In this document: positions 54,722 through 64,000 of the stretch, piece after piece | Layout: each line of letters opens with the position of its first letter | Position numbering within the stretch: position 1 is the first letter of the stretch | Assembly: GCF_013344685.1 (NCBI RefSeq) | Contig: NZ_CP050137.1 | Location: 1,430,001 to 1,494,000, forward strand | DNA length: 64,000 nt | Source: Sphingomonas sp. CL5.1 | GTDB lineage: Bacteria; Pseudomonadota; Alphaproteobacteria; Sphingomonadales; Sphingomonadaceae | Direction: 5' to 3' | Position numbers and translations under genes: made by a program | The notes under the pieces: generated by a model | The model's input: only the letters and a program-made list of their open reading frames with translations | What the model was told of the DNA's origin: nothing | Databases searched by the model: none

Positions 54722-55825
54722 CTAGGCCGCCAGCGCTGCCGCCTCCGTCGCGGCGATCCAGCCGCCGCCGAGCACGCGGTCGCCGTCATAGAGCACCGCC
54801 GCCTGCCCCGGCGCGACGCCATATTCCGGCGCGTCGAACAGCAGGCGGTCGCCCGACAGCCGCGCCGGCACCGGCTTGGCCATCGAGCGCACCTTGGCGC
54901 TGAGCGGGCGATCGAGCGGGCCGAGGGTGTTGATCCCCTCCAGCCGCGCCGCGCCGACCGCCAGCGCGGCGCGCGGGCCGACCACCACCTTCTTCTCGGC
55001 CGCGTCGACGCGCACGACATAGAGCGGCTCGGGCGTGCCGCCGATCTCCAGCCCGCGCCGCTGGCCGACGGTGAAATGGATGATGCCGCGATGCCGGCCG
55101 AGCGTGCGCCCCTCCAGATCGACGATCTCGCCCGCCGTGTCCGCCTCGGGCCTGAGCTTGCGGACGAGGCCGGCATAATCGCGGTCGGGGACGAAGCAGA
55201 TGTCCTGACTGTCGGGCTTGGCCGCGACGCCGAGGCCAAGCGCGGCCGCGATCTCGCGCACCCGCGCCTTGGGCAGCGCGCCGAGCGGGAAGCGCAGGAA
55301 ATCGAGCTGCGCCCGTGTCGTCGCGAACAGGAAATAGCTCTGGTCGCGCGCCGGATCGAGGCCGCGATGCAGTTCGGGGCCGTCCGTGCCGATCATGCGA
55401 CGAACGTAATGGCCGGTCGCGAGGCAATCCGCGCCGAGATCGCGGGCCAGCGCGAACAGGTCGGTGAACTTCGGCCCCATGTTGCACTGGACGCAGGGGA
55501 TCGGGGTGCGCCCGGCGAGATATTCGTCGGCGAACCGGTCCACCACCGTCTCGCGGAAACGCGATTCATGGTCGAACACGTAATGCGCGATGCCCAGCCG
55601 GTCGCACACCGCGCGCGCGTCGCGGATGTCGCGGCCGGCGCAGCACGAGCCGGCGCGCCCCACCGCCTCGCCGTGATCGTAGAGCTGGAGCGTCACGCCG
55701 ATCGTCTCCGCGCCGGTCGTATGAGCGAGCGCGGCCACCACCGAGCTGTCGACCCCGCCCGACATGGCGACGACGATGCGCTTGCCCGAAAGGCTTTCGC
55801 CGAGCTGGAAATCCACCTGATCCAT
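54722..55825 (-). CDS. mnmA: tRNA-specific 2-thiouridylase
   Basis: The 367-residue enzyme thiolates U34 of Lys, Glu and Gln tRNAs. The PP-loop is [15 protein letters not shown]. Catalytic cysteines lie in [15 protein letters not shown] and PDSQDICFV, and the C-terminal barrel starts after [17 protein letters not shown] 55825 is used. GSCCAGRD in the N-terminal domain is a normal alphaproteobacterial feature. Monocistronic. Confidence 0.96.
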   Translation of the reverse strand: MDQVDFQLGESLSGKRIVVAMSGGVDSSVVAALAHTTGAETIGVTLQLYDHGEAVGRAGSCCAGRDIRDARAVCDRLGIAHYVFDHESRFRETVVDRFADEYLAGRTPIPCVQCNMGPKFTDLFALARDLGADCLATGHYVRRMIGTDGPELHRGLDPARDQSYFLFATTRAQLDFLRFPLGALPKARVREIAAALGLGVAAKPDSQDICFVPDRDYAGLVRKLRPEADTAGEIVDLEGRTLGRHRGIIHFTVGQRRGLEIGGTPEPLYVVRVDAAEKKVVVGPRAALAVGAARLEGINTLGPLDRPLSAKVRSMAKPVPARLSGDRLLFDAPEYGVAPGQAAVLYDGDRVLGGGWIAATEAAALAA

Positions 55826-55974
55826 CGTCCGCGCCGATACAGGAGAGCGCGCGCGCACGCAAAGTAACCTTGGTGAACGAAGCGTTTCCGCCGCCTTTAC
55901 GGGACCTTCAGCATAGCCGCGTAGAACCGCATCCGCGCCTGCCGGGTAAGGCGTGCAATGCGAAAAGGGCCGCG

Positions 55975-56211
55975 ATGGATTTGAGTTTCGGCAGATTCGA
56001 CACCGCCGCCGCCGCCGCCGCGGCGGTGCTGTTGCCGGTCGATCTGGCCGTCCTGCTGGTGCGGATCGCGGCGCGGCAGGCCGCCTCGCCGACCGCGATC
56101 GCTCACGCGCGGATGACGAGCCGCGCGGTCGCGGAGGATCGGTTCATGCCTGCCGACGGGGCGTTCAACGGCGGCATGGCGCGTGCGCTGACCGATTGGA
56201 AAGATGCATGA
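55975..56211 (+). CDS. Small hypothetical protein
   Basis: The 78-residue protein is unrecognised. A hydrophobic stretch ([19 protein letters not shown]) sits near the N-terminus, then a polar tail ([19 protein letters not shown]). AAGGG lies 5 bases before ATG 55975. The frame opens earlier but without an SD. Coding status is probable, not certain. Confidence 0.45.
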   Translation: MDLSFGRFDTAAAAAAAVLLPVDLAVLLVRIAARQAASPTAIAHARMTSRAVAEDRFMPADGAFNGGMARALTDWKDA

Positions 56212-56319
56212 ATTTCCCGTTTACCGTGCCGCTTAGGCAGGGGGCAACGGCCTGCCCGCTAAGCCAAGGGTCTCGTAGTTGGAGAGGGGGCCCCCCGCCC
56301 CGAACCGAAGGTTAGAGTA

Positions 56320-56619
56320 ATGATCGAGAACCAGAAAATTCGACCCGCACGGGTCATCGGGCCGCTTGGTGAACCGCTCACGCTGGACACGCTGCCGCCA
56401 CCCGAAACGACGCGCTGGGTGGTGCGTCGCAAGGCCGAGGTCGTCGCCGCCGTCAATGGCGGGCTGCTGACGGTCGACGAGGTGTGCGAGCGTTACGGGC
56501 TGAGCGTCGAGGAGTTCGCCGGCTGGCAGCGCGCGATCGACCGGTCCGGCATGCCCGGCCTGCGCGTGACGCGCATCCAGCACTACAAGTCGCTGTACGA
56601 GCGCCAGCAGAAATATTGA
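56320..56619 (+). CDS. sciP: CtrA inhibitor SciP (DUF1153)
   Basis: The 99-residue helix-turn-helix protein matches the conserved family (TRWVVRRKAEVVAAVNGGLL, TVDEVCERYGLSVEEFAGWQ, ALRVTRIQ-type end VTRIQHYKSLYE). In Caulobacter SciP binds CtrA and blocks transcription from CtrA promoters in swarmer cells. Its presence shows that this organism has the CtrA cell-cycle circuit, relevant to the CtrA-type boxes at 3377 and 7044. Transcribed alone; GC-rich hairpin follows. Confidence 0.88.
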   Translation: MIENQKIRPARVIGPLGEPLTLDTLPPPETTRWVVRRKAEVVAAVNGGLLTVDEVCERYGLSVEEFAGWQRAIDRSGMPGLRVTRIQHYKSLYERQQKY

Positions 56620-56628
56620 GATCGTACC

Positions 56629-56647
56629 GGCCCGGCATCGCCGGGCC
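56629..56647 (+). terminator. Hairpin after sciP, no T-run
   Basis: GGCCCGGC-ATC-GCCGGGCC is a perfect 8-bp stem with a 3-base loop, 10 bases after the sciP stop. No T-run follows, so termination would need another factor. The 213 bases from here to the next gene hold nothing else recognised. Confidence 0.4.
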
Positions 56648-56860
56648 GCCGACGGCGCCGGTGCCCGCGCCATCCCTTCCCGCATCCGGACAACAGCGGG
56701 GGAGGATGGCGCGCCGCACCGGCGCCTTTTCCATGTCGGTTTCCCGTGGCGCCGCGCCGCGTTCGCCGCCCTGTCGTCGCGCAACCGGAACAAAAGCGGG
56801 TCTCGGCGTTTATCCCCTTACGCGGCCCGGAGATGCCGGGTGACCGCAGGGGAGAACGTC

Positions 56861-57118
56861 ATGGGTATCATTCTTTGGCTCATCATCGGCGGCGTCATCG
56901 GTTGGCTCGCCAGCATCATCATGCGGACCGACGCGCAGCAGGGGATTTTCCTGAACATCATCGTCGGGATCGTCGGCGCCTTCATCGGCGGCCTGATCTT
57001 CTCGGGCGGCAATTTCGGGCAGACCGGCCTGTCGGTCTATTCCTTCCTCGTCTCGCTGCTCGGCGCGGTCGTCCTGCTGGCGATCGTCAATCTGGTCCGT
57101 CGCGGCTCGGTACGCTGA
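56861..57118 (+). CDS. GlsB/YeaQ/YmgE-family stress membrane protein
   Basis: The 85-residue inner-membrane protein has three helices and the family start MGIILWLIIGGVIGWLASII, then NIIVGIVGAFIGGLIFSGG. Transglycosylase-associated family; expression elsewhere is linked to stress, but the molecular role is unknown. AGGGGAG precedes ATG 56861 by 7 bases. Confidence 0.9.
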   Translation: MGIILWLIIGGVIGWLASIIMRTDAQQGIFLNIIVGIVGAFIGGLIFSGGNFGQTGLSVYSFLVSLLGAVVLLAIVNLVRRGSVR

Positions 57119-57134
57119 CGGCGACGTAAGGCGA

Positions 57135-57164
57135 GACGGTCGCCCGGCACTCCGGGCGACCGTC
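57135..57164. terminator. Perfect 13-bp hairpin between convergent genes
   Basis: GACGGTCGCCCGG-CACT-CCGGGCGACCGTC lies between the stops of the GlsB-like and SIMPL genes. There is no T-run on either side, but position and stability suit a bidirectional terminator. Confidence 0.6.
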
Positions 57165-57174
57165 CGTCCGCGCG

Positions 57175-57888
57175 TTATTGCAGCAGGAAGCGCACCACGA
57201 CGCTGATCGAAAGATCGGTCTCGCCGGGCATCACCTGCGTATCGGCGGCCGGCGCGGCGGCCGCCCGCGCATACATCATCGGCACCGGGCGCGGCGGGTT
57301 GCCGCCGTTCTCGCCATTCTCGTTGATCGACACGATGCGCACGACGCGCAGCCCGGCCGCCCTGGCGTATAGTTCGGCGCGGGCGCGGGCGATGCGCACC
57401 GCGTCGGCGCGCGCCTCGTCAAACGCGCTTTCGGGATTCTCGATCGACATTGACGGGCCGTCGATCTGGTTCGCGCCCGCCTTCACCAGGGCATCGAGCG
57501 CCGCGCCGCTGCGGCCGATATCGCGGAACTTCACCGAAACGGTGTTGCTCGCCTGATAGCCGGTGATCACCGGCGCCTCGTTCTGCTGGTAGCGATATTG
57601 CGGCGAGAGGCCGACGTTGCTGGTCGCGATGTCGCGTTCGGCGATGCCGGCCGCCTTCAGCGTCTGGATCACCCGCGCCATGCGGGTCGCATTCTCCGAC
57701 AGTGCCGCCCCGGCGGTCGCGGCCTGGGTGACGACGCCCGCGCGGATCGTCGCGATATCGGGCGTGCGCGTCACCTTGCCGGTCGCGGTGACGTCCAGCG
57801 TGGTGCCCTCGGGGATCGCGGAATCCGCGAAGGCCGGCAGCGAAGCCAGCGCGGCGCCGGCGGCGGCGATAGAGACGATCAAGCGCAT
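57175..57888 (-). CDS. SIMPL-domain (DUF541) periplasmic protein
   Basis: The 237-residue protein has a Sec signal (MRLIVSIAAAGAALASLPAFA) and a SIMPL domain (TTLDVTATGKVTRTPDIATI, GYQASNTVSVKFRDIGRSGA). Bacterial members (BP26, YggE) form periplasmic or envelope oligomers of unclear function, linked to oxidative stress. ATG 57888 has GGGAG at 8 bases; ATG 57897 is too close to it. Confidence 0.9.
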   Translation of the reverse strand: MRLIVSIAAAGAALASLPAFADSAIPEGTTLDVTATGKVTRTPDIATIRAGVVTQAATAGAALSENATRMARVIQTLKAAGIAERDIATSNVGLSPQYRYQQNEAPVITGYQASNTVSVKFRDIGRSGAALDALVKAGANQIDGPSMSIENPESAFDEARADAVRIARARAELYARAAGLRVVRIVSINENGENGGNPPRPVPMMYARAAAAPAADTQVMPGETDLSISVVVRFLLQ

Positions 57889-58087
57889 GATATCCATTAC
57901 TCCCGTGTGAATGATTGCGGCGGGTTGTGGCAGGGCGTCGATCAACCGAAGATGAACGAAAAATCGGGAATGGCGGGTTCTTGCCTTGCCGCATCGCACC
58001 CCCTTGAGGGAAGTGATTTATTTCTATAATACACGACATATTCGAACAAACGCGGCGGGAAAGCGCCGGGACGGGGAAGTGGACCGC

Positions 58088-59260
58088 ATGAATTACGAGG
58101 CCGGCAGTCTTGGGGGAGAGCCGCTGGCGATCGAGGGCCCGGCGCGCGACGCGCGTCGCCGCCGCCGCTGGATCGTGATCGTCGCGGTCGCGGCGGTGCT
58201 GGCGATCGCCGCCTACGCCTGGGCGAAGCGCGGCGGCGATCCGGCGCATGTGTCGCCGGCCGACCAGGCTCCCACCGTCACCGTCATCGTGCCGGGCGAC
58301 GCGCCGGTCGGCCGCGTCATCAACGCCACCGGCTCGCTCGCCGCGAAGCGCGACATGCCGGTCGGCGTCGCGGGCGAGGGCGGCATGGTGACGCGCGTGC
58401 TGGTCGAGCCGGGCCAGTGGGTGAAGCAGGGCCAGGTGCTGGCGACGGTCGACCGCTCGGTGCAGGTGCAGACCGCCGCGAGCATGGAGGCGCAGATCGG
58501 CGTGGCGAAATCCGATCTCGTGCTCGCCCAGCAGGAGCTTGAGCGCGCGCAGCAGCTCGTCGGGCGCGGCTTCATCAGCCAGGCCGACGTGCAGCGCCGC
58601 ATCGCCACGCGCGACGCCGCCGCCGCGCGGCTGAAGGTGGCGCAGGCCGGCGCGGCCGAGCAGGGCGCGCGCAACCGTCGGCTCGATATCCGCGCGCCGG
58701 AACCGGGGCTGATCCTCACGCGACAGGTGGAGGCGGGGCAGATCATCAGCTCCGGCTCGGGCACGCTGTTCCGCATGGCGAAGAACGGCGAGATGGAGAT
58801 GCAGGCGCAGCTTGCCGAGGGCGATCTCGCCAAGATCCATGTCGGCGACAGCGCCACCGTTACCCCCGTGGGCGAGTCGCGCTCCTTCGCCGGCCATGTG
58901 TGGCAGGTGTCGCCGGTGATCGATCCCAAGACGCGGCAGGGCATCGTGCGCGTCCAGCTTTCCTATGACCCCGCGCTTCGCCCCGGCGGCTTCGCCTCGG
59001 TCACCCTCGTCGGGGGCACGAGCAACGAGCCGCAACTCCCGCAATCGGCGATCATGAGCGACGATCGTGGCAATTTCGTCTATATCGTCGGGCCGGACAA
59101 CAAGGTGTCGCGGCGCGACGTGCGGCTGGGCACGGTGACTGACCAAAACGTCGCCATCGCCGCCGGCCTCACCGGGCGCGAGCATGTCGTGCGCTCGGCG
59201 GGCGCGTTCCTCAATCCGGGCCAGCGGGTCGTGCCGGTGCTGGAAAAGAGCGGGGGCTGA
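58088..59260 (+). CDS. RND efflux periplasmic adaptor
   Basis: The 390-residue protein has an N-terminal membrane helix (WIVIVAVAAVLAIAAYAWAK), a lipoyl-like half (MVTRVLVEPGQWVKQGQVLA), a short coiled-coil hairpin, then LDIRAPEPGLILTRQVEAGQ and a beta-barrel domain with IDPKTRQGIVRVQL. It couples the RND pump 8 bases downstream to an outer-membrane factor not encoded nearby. No lipobox is present; the helix anchors it. Confidence 0.92.
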   Translation: MNYEAGSLGGEPLAIEGPARDARRRRRWIVIVAVAAVLAIAAYAWAKRGGDPAHVSPADQAPTVTVIVPGDAPVGRVINATGSLAAKRDMPVGVAGEGGMVTRVLVEPGQWVKQGQVLATVDRSVQVQTAASMEAQIGVAKSDLVLAQQELERAQQLVGRGFISQADVQRRIATRDAAAARLKVAQAGAAEQGARNRRLDIRAPEPGLILTRQVEAGQIISSGSGTLFRMAKNGEMEMQAQLAEGDLAKIHVGDSATVTPVGESRSFAGHVWQVSPVIDPKTRQGIVRVQLSYDPALRPGGFASVTLVGGTSNEPQLPQSAIMSDDRGNFVYIVGPDNKVSRRDVRLGTVTDQNVAIAAGLTGREHVVRSAGAFLNPGQRVVPVLEKSGG

Positions 59261-59268
59261 ACGGCGCC

Positions 59269-62200
59269 ATGAGCTTTCGCAACATCTCCGCCTGGTCGAT
59301 CCGCAACCCGATCCCGGCGATCGTCCTGTTCACGATGCTGACGGTCGCGGGGATCATCAGTTTCGCCCGCATGGACATCAACGACGACCCGGACATCGAT
59401 TTCCCGGCGGTGACGGTGGAGATCACGCAGCCGGGCGCCGCGCCGACCGAGCTGGAGACGCAGGTCACCCAGCGCGTCGAGGCGGCGGTGCGATCGGTGG
59501 AGGGGATCGACGAGATCCAGTCCTTCGTCAGCGAGGGAAGCTCTGTCACCTTTGTCCAGCTCGACATCGGCACGCCGATCGATCGCGCGGTGAACGAGGT
59601 GCGCGACGCGATCACGCAGATCCGCTCCAACCTGCCCGAAGGCATCCTGGAGCCGCAGATCAGCCGCGTGAAGGCGAACGACAACGATGTCGGCAGCTAT
59701 TCCGCGATCGCCACCAACATGACGATCGAGCAGCTTTCCTGGTACATCGACAACACGGTCGCCAAGGAGCTGATGTCGATCCCCGGCATGGGGAAGATCG
59801 AGCGCAACGGCGGCGTCGACCGCGAGATCCGCGTGATCCTCGATCCGGCGAAGATCGCGGCCTATGGCCTCACCGCGACGCAGATCAACCAGCAGCTCCG
59901 GCAGGTGAACCTCAACGCCGCCGGCGGCCGCTCCCAGATCGCCGGGGCGGAACAGTCGTTGCGCGTGCTGGGCAACGCGCGCGATGCCTATGAACTCGGC
60001 CAGACGCAGATCGCGCTGGGCGACGGGCGCACGGTGAAGCTGTCCGACGTCGCCACGGTGCGCGATCTCTATGCCGAGCAGCGCAGCGCCGCCGCAGTGG
60101 ACGGCCGCCCGGTGCTGAGCTTCGATTTCAAGCGCGCCAAGGGCTATTCCGACGTCACCGTCTTCCGCGAGGCGCAGAAGAAACTCGCCGCGCTGGAGCA
60201 GCGCAACCCGCAAGTGCATTTCGCGCTGCGCTACGACGGGTCGAAATACCCGATGGAGCAGTACAAGAGCGCGATCCACGCGATGATCGAGGGCGCGGTG
60301 CTCGCCGTGTTCGTGGTGTTCCTGTTCCTGCGCGATGCGCGCGCGACGGTGATCTCCGCGCTGGCGATCCCGCTTTCCGCGATCCCCGCCTTCTGGTTCA
60401 TGAACCTGCTGGGCTTCACCCTCAACGGCATGACGCTGCTCGCGCTCAGCCTGGTGGCGGGCGTGCTGGTGGACGACGCGATCGTCGAGATCGAGAACAT
60501 CGTGCGCCACATGCGCATGGGCAAGACGGCCTATCAGGCGGCGATCGACGCGGCGGACGAGATCGGCCTCGCGGTGCTGGCGACGACGATGGCGATCGTC
60601 GCGGTGTTCCTGCCGGTCGGCCTGATGCCGGGCATCTCGGGCCAGTTCTTCAAGAATTTCGGCCTCACCGTGGTGGTCGCGGTGCTGATGAGCCTCGCGG
60701 TGGCGCGGCTCATCACCCCGATGATCGCGGCCTATTTCCTGCGCTCCTTCGGCCATGCCTCGCACGGCGAGGGGCGGCTCATGGACATGTACATGAGCGT
60801 GCTGCACTGGACGCTGGACACCGGAAAAGCGCCGATGATCCGCGCGCGCGGCGGCTTCCACCGCGTCACCGGCTATTTCCGCGATCATCGCATATGGGTG
60901 GTGGGCGTCGGCGCGCTGGCGTTCGTGCTGACGATCCTGTGCTTCATGGCGCTGCCGATGCAGTTCCAGCCGGCCAACGATTCCGATCGCTCGTCGGTGA
61001 CGATCACGATGCCGCCGGGCACGACGCTCCAGCAGACGCAGGTGACGGTGGACAGGGTGGTCGCCTTGCTGCGCAAGCAACCGGATGTGGAAAGCGTCTA
61101 TAGCCGCACGCAGGTCGGCACGGCGCGGGTGAGCGCGCAGTTCAAGGACCACAAGTCCATGAAGTCGACCGAGTTCGAGCGCAAGCTGGCGCCCGAGCTG
61201 GCGAAGTTCGCCGACGCGCGCGTCAATTTCGCCTCGCAGTTCGGCTGGGGCGACAACAACCGCGACGTCTCGATCACGCTCGGCGGGGACGATCCGGTCA
61301 AGCTGCGGGAGACGGCGGACCGGCTCGTCGCGCAGATGATGCATGTGCCGGGGCTGATCGCCCCGCGCATCGCGGGCGACCTCAACCGGCCCGAGATCGT
61401 CATCAAGCCGCGGCTCGACCTCGCCGCCAACGTCGGCGTGACGACCAGCGCGCTGTCGAACGCGATCCGCATCGCGACGATCGGCGACATCGACCAGAAC
61501 AGCGCGAAATTCTCGCTTTCCGATCGACAAGTGCCGATCCGCGTCGCGCTCGACCAGTCCGCGCGCACCGAGATCTCGACGATCCAGAACCTGCCGGTGC
61601 AGACGCAGAGCGGCGGATCGGTGCCGCTGTCGCTGGTCGCCGACATCGGCTTCGGCTCCGGCCCGACCAAGATCAACCGCCTCAACCAGCAGCGCCAGCT
61701 CACCATCGGCGCCGACCTCGCCTCCGGCGTGGTGCTGAGCGACGCGATGAAGAAGGTCGATGCGCTGCCCGCGATGCGGAACCTGCCGCTCGGCATCCAG
61801 CGGATGACGGTCGGCAACGCCAAATGGCAGGGCGAGATGCTGGTCAATTTCCAGTTCGCGGTGCTGGCCGGTATCTTCCTGATCTTCTCGGTGCTAGTGC
61901 TGCTCTATCGCCGCCTGCTGCCGCCGCTGGTCAACATGGGGTCGCTGCTGCTGGCGCCGCTCGGCGGGCTGGTCGCGCTGCTGGTGACGGGCAATCCCTT
62001 GTCGCTGCCGGTGTTCATCGGGCTGCTGATGCTGCTCGGCATCGTCGCCAAGAACTCGATCCTGCTGATCGACTTCGCGCTGGAGGAGATGGCCAAGGGC
62101 GTGCCGACGCACGAGGCGATCATCGACGCCGGGCACAAGCGCGCCCAGCCGATCGTGATGACCACCGTGGCGATGGTCGCCGGCATGGTGCCGACCGCGC

Positions 62201-62484
62201 TGTCGCTGGCCGGCGACGCCTCGTGGCGCGCGCCGATGGGCGTGGTGGTGATCGGCGGCCTCACGCTCTCCACGTTGCTGACGCTGCTGATCGTGCCGGC
62301 GTCGTTCAGCCTGGCGATCGGCATCGAGCGGCGGATCGGCCCGTGGCTCGGCCACCGGCTGCTCACCTATCGCCCCGGCGACGAGGGAATTCCGGCGATC
62401 GACCACGTCCCCGGCGGCGGGCCGCTGCCGGCCCCGCGCGGGCGGATCGGCTATGGGGACGGCGGCTCGCAACCGGCGGAATGA
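59269..62484 (+). CDS. RND-family efflux permease (HAE/MdtB-like)
   Basis: The 1071-residue protein has twelve helices and two large periplasmic loops. Motifs are [20 protein letters not shown] at the N-terminus, [20 protein letters not shown] with the helix-4 acidic pair for proton relay, [20 protein letters not shown] and [20 protein letters not shown]. Drug or envelope-stress substrates are likely; sequence does not decide. The C-terminal tail is Gly/Pro-rich. Confidence 0.93.
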   Translation: MSFRNISAWSIRNPIPAIVLFTMLTVAGIISFARMDINDDPDIDFPAVTVEITQPGAAPTELETQVTQRVEAAVRSVEGIDEIQSFVSEGSSVTFVQLDIGTPIDRAVNEVRDAITQIRSNLPEGILEPQISRVKANDNDVGSYSAIATNMTIEQLSWYIDNTVAKELMSIPGMGKIERNGGVDREIRVILDPAKIAAYGLTATQINQQLRQVNLNAAGGRSQIAGAEQSLRVLGNARDAYELGQTQIALGDGRTVKLSDVATVRDLYAEQRSAAAVDGRPVLSFDFKRAKGYSDVTVFREAQKKLAALEQRNPQVHFALRYDGSKYPMEQYKSAIHAMIEGAVLAVFVVFLFLRDARATVISALAIPLSAIPAFWFMNLLGFTLNGMTLLALSLVAGVLVDDAIVEIENIVRHMRMGKTAYQAAIDAADEIGLAVLATTMAIVAVFLPVGLMPGISGQFFKNFGLTVVVAVLMSLAVARLITPMIAAYFLRSFGHASHGEGRLMDMYMSVLHWTLDTGKAPMIRARGGFHRVTGYFRDHRIWVVGVGALAFVLTILCFMALPMQFQPANDSDRSSVTITMPPGTTLQQTQVTVDRVVALLRKQPDVESVYSRTQVGTARVSAQFKDHKSMKSTEFERKLAPELAKFADARVNFASQFGWGDNNRDVSITLGGDDPVKLRETADRLVAQMMHVPGLIAPRIAGDLNRPEIVIKPRLDLAANVGVTTSALSNAIRIATIGDIDQNSAKFSLSDRQVPIRVALDQSARTEISTIQNLPVQTQSGGSVPLSLVADIGFGSGPTKINRLNQQRQLTIGADLASGVVLSDAMKKVDALPAMRNLPLGIQRMTVGNAKWQGEMLVNFQFAVLAGIFLIFSVLVLLYRRLLPPLVNMGSLLLAPLGGLVALLVTGNPLSLPVFIGLLMLLGIVAKNSILLIDFALEEMAKGVPTHEAIIDAGHKRAQPIVMTTVAMVAGMVPTALSLAGDASWRAPMGVVVIGGLTLSTLLTLLIVPASFSLAIGIERRIGPWLGHRLLTYRPGDEGIPAIDHVPGGGPLPAPRGRIGYGDGGSQPAE

Positions 62485-62562
62485 CCCCGGCGCGGAAACG
62501 CGGCGGCACGCTTTCCGCGACGCGGACTTGAACAAAGCGGGCAGTTGGGGATTGTTTCGGCA

Positions 62563-63828
62563 ATGAACCTGATCGTCCGCCGGCGCCCGCCCCACGAACG
62601 ACCGCCCGCGGGGCTGGTGCGGATGCGGGTGATCGCGACGGCGATGCTGGTCGCGATGGCGGCGGCCTTCGCGCTGGCGCGGGCGCTGGAGCCGGCGCAT
62701 GCCGCCTGGGGCTTCGTCCGCGCCTTCGCAGAAGCGGCGATGGTCGGCGGGCTGGCCGACTGGTTCGCGGTCACGGCGCTGTTCCGCCACCCGCTCGGCC
62801 TGCCGATCCCGCACACCGCGATCATCCCGCGCAACAAGGACCGGATCGGCGACCAGCTCGCGCTGTTCCTGCGCGACAATTTCCTGATCCCCGGCGTGGT
62901 CGCGCGGCGGATGCGGCGGATGGACCTCGCCAGCGCCGCCGGCCGCTGGCTGACCAACCCCGCCGCCGGCGGATCGCGGCTGACGCGCGGCGTCTCGCGC
63001 CTCGCGGTGGAGGTGCTCCAGGCGCTCGATCAGGAGCGGCTGGGCGGCATGGTGCGCGGTGCGATGGTGCAGCAGGTGCGTGTGCTGGAACTGTCGCCGA
63101 TGCTGGGCCGCGCGCTCGCCGCCGCGATCAGCGAGGATCGCCACCTGCCGGTGCTCGACGGCATCGTGCGCTGGGCGGGGCGCGTACTGGAGGCGAACGA
63201 GCCGCTGGTCCGCGCGATGGTCCATGAGCGCGCCGGCTCGATCCTGCGCTGGACCGGGCTGGACGAGACGCTCGCCAACAAGATCATCGACGGCCTTCAC
63301 AAGATGCTGACCGACATGGCCGAGGACCGCGACCACCCTCTGCGCGGCAAGGCGGAGGAGGGGCTGGTGCAGCTTGCCCATGATCTTCAGCACGATCCGG
63401 CGATGATCGCCCGTGTCGAGCAGGTGAAGCTGGAATTGCTGGAGAATCCGGCGATGCAGGGCTGGATCAACGGCCTGTGGGAACAGGCACGCGCCGCGAT
63501 GCTGCGTGTCGCGCGCGATCCCGAGGCGCTGCTCGCCGGGCGGCTGCGCGAGGCGTTCAACCAGTTGGGCGAGACGCTGCAACAGGACGTGCGCCTGCAA
63601 CGCACGCTCAACCGCTTCGCGCGCCGCGCGGCGGTGGGGACGGCGGCCGACTATGGCGATTCGATCGTCCGGCTGGTGTCGGAGACGGTGCGTGGCTGGG
63701 ATGCGCGCACGATCACGCGGCGGCTGGAGAACGCGGTGGGCAAGGATCTCCAGTTCATCCGCATCAACGGCACGCTGGTCGGCGGGATGGTCGGGCTGGT
63801 GATCCACGCGGTGGATGTCGCGCTATGA
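62563..63828 (+). CDS. DUF445 membrane protein
   Basis: The 421-residue protein has an N-terminal helix (IATAMLVAMAAAFALARAL) and the conserved GGLADWFAVTALFRHPLGLP with IPHTAIIPRNKDRIGD. A long helical middle and a C-terminal NGTLVGGMVGLVIHAVDV complete it. The family (YjiN-like) is an inner-membrane protein of unknown function. ATG 62563 has no clear SD. Confidence 0.9.
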   Translation: MNLIVRRRPPHERPPAGLVRMRVIATAMLVAMAAAFALARALEPAHAAWGFVRAFAEAAMVGGLADWFAVTALFRHPLGLPIPHTAIIPRNKDRIGDQLALFLRDNFLIPGVVARRMRRMDLASAAGRWLTNPAAGGSRLTRGVSRLAVEVLQALDQERLGGMVRGAMVQQVRVLELSPMLGRALAAAISEDRHLPVLDGIVRWAGRVLEANEPLVRAMVHERAGSILRWTGLDETLANKIIDGLHKMLTDMAEDRDHPLRGKAEEGLVQLAHDLQHDPAMIARVEQVKLELLENPAMQGWINGLWEQARAAMLRVARDPEALLAGRLREAFNQLGETLQQDVRLQRTLNRFARRAAVGTAADYGDSIVRLVSETVRGWDARTITRRLENAVGKDLQFIRINGTLVGGMVGLVIHAVDVAL

Positions 63829-63880
63829 GGAACCGGCGCGAACTGCTTGCCGTTATGGGAAGTTTCCCGCAAGGAAGCGG

Positions 63881-64000
63881 ATGATGGGCGCGGCGGCGGA
63901 TTTCAGCGAGGACGGCGACACCCTGCGCTTCACCGGCGACCTGTCGCTGGCGAAGCTCGGCGACCTGCCGCAGCGGCTGCGCGAGCGCGACGGCGAGGTG
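63881..64000 (+). CDS. MlaE-like lipid ABC permease, N-terminal part (cut by window edge)
   Basis: Forty residues are visible (ADFSEDGDTLRFTGDLSLAK, LGDLPQRLRERDGEV), matching the STAS-like N-terminal extension of alphaproteobacterial MlaE-type permeases. AAGGA lies 5-8 bases before tandem ATGs. The permease domain would follow outside the window. The assignment rests on this short segment. Confidence 0.55.
   Translation, partial: MMGAAADFSEDGDTLRFTGDLSLAKLGDLPQRLRERDGEV

Noticed and set aside
59080..61530. An 816-codon open frame on the minus strand
   Set aside because: It is antisense to the RND adaptor and permease genes, whose family motifs are unambiguous.
61894..63807. A 637-codon open frame on the minus strand
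   Set aside because: It mirrors the RND permease end and the DUF445 gene; its composition is that of a shadow frame.

Overview
The window looks like chromosomal DNA of a sphingomonad-type alphaproteobacterium. The inference rests on high GC, an exosortase V (XrtV) locus, a SciP/DUF1153 CtrA inhibitor, sphingan-style split Wzc genes (separate chain-length and kinase proteins), and CtrA-type (TTAA-N7-TTAA) and alphaproteobacterial LexA-type (GAAC-N7-GAAC) sites. No rRNA, tRNA or CRISPR array was seen.

About 1-39.6 kb is an exopolysaccharide (EPS)/cell-surface locus. At its left edge lies the tail of an XrtV accessory gene. Next comes a type I secretion set on the minus strand: ABC exporter, HlyD adaptor and a 1051-residue RTX protein whose N-terminal half looks like a clan GH-A glycosidase. 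Divergent from it is a two-gene cassette (7179-8788) resembling the head-spike base protein and a lectin/SGNH-hydrolase fibre of alphaproteobacterial gene transfer agents (GTAs). Then follow a second XrtV accessory gene, xrtV, an EpsI-like gene and an EpsD-like foldase gene, ending in a clear terminator. A TPR lipoprotein gene is convergent with these. An export operon comes next (Wza-type protein, outer-membrane barrel, Wzz-like protein, BY-kinase). Three operons of glycosyltransferases and modifying enzymes follow, ending with the priming polyprenyl glycosylphosphotransferase. An 834-bp IS5-family element lies just upstream of the priming gene. To its right are a second GH-like protein paralogous to the RTX N-terminus, a 2OG-Fe(II) oxygenase, a Wzx-type flippase, a glycosyltransferase with a very AT-rich internal block, a frameshifted acyltransferase and a GT2-GtrA fusion. 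No Wzy polymerase is evident.

From 39.6 to 64 kb the content is mostly core and efflux functions: a CNT nucleoside transporter, dienelactone hydrolase, gpmA, purEK, an unknown coiled-coil protein, a cytochrome P450, an M16 peptidase with a small partner, a MarR-regulated EmrAB-type efflux operon, mnmA, sciP, a GlsB-like protein, a SIMPL protein, an RND efflux pair, a DUF445 protein and the start of an MlaE-like permease.

As a working model, the priming transferase and glycosyltransferases build a lipid-linked repeat. Acyltransferases, an acetyltransferase and a methyltransferase decorate it. Wzx flips it and the Wzz/BY-kinase/Wza/barrel set polymerises and exports it. Two secreted GH-like proteins may trim or bind the polymer. 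The spike-like cassette sits beside the polymer genes, and GTA head spikes are known to bind capsule. The CtrA-like and LexA-like sites around the secretion and spike genes suggest, but do not prove, cell-cycle and SOS control.
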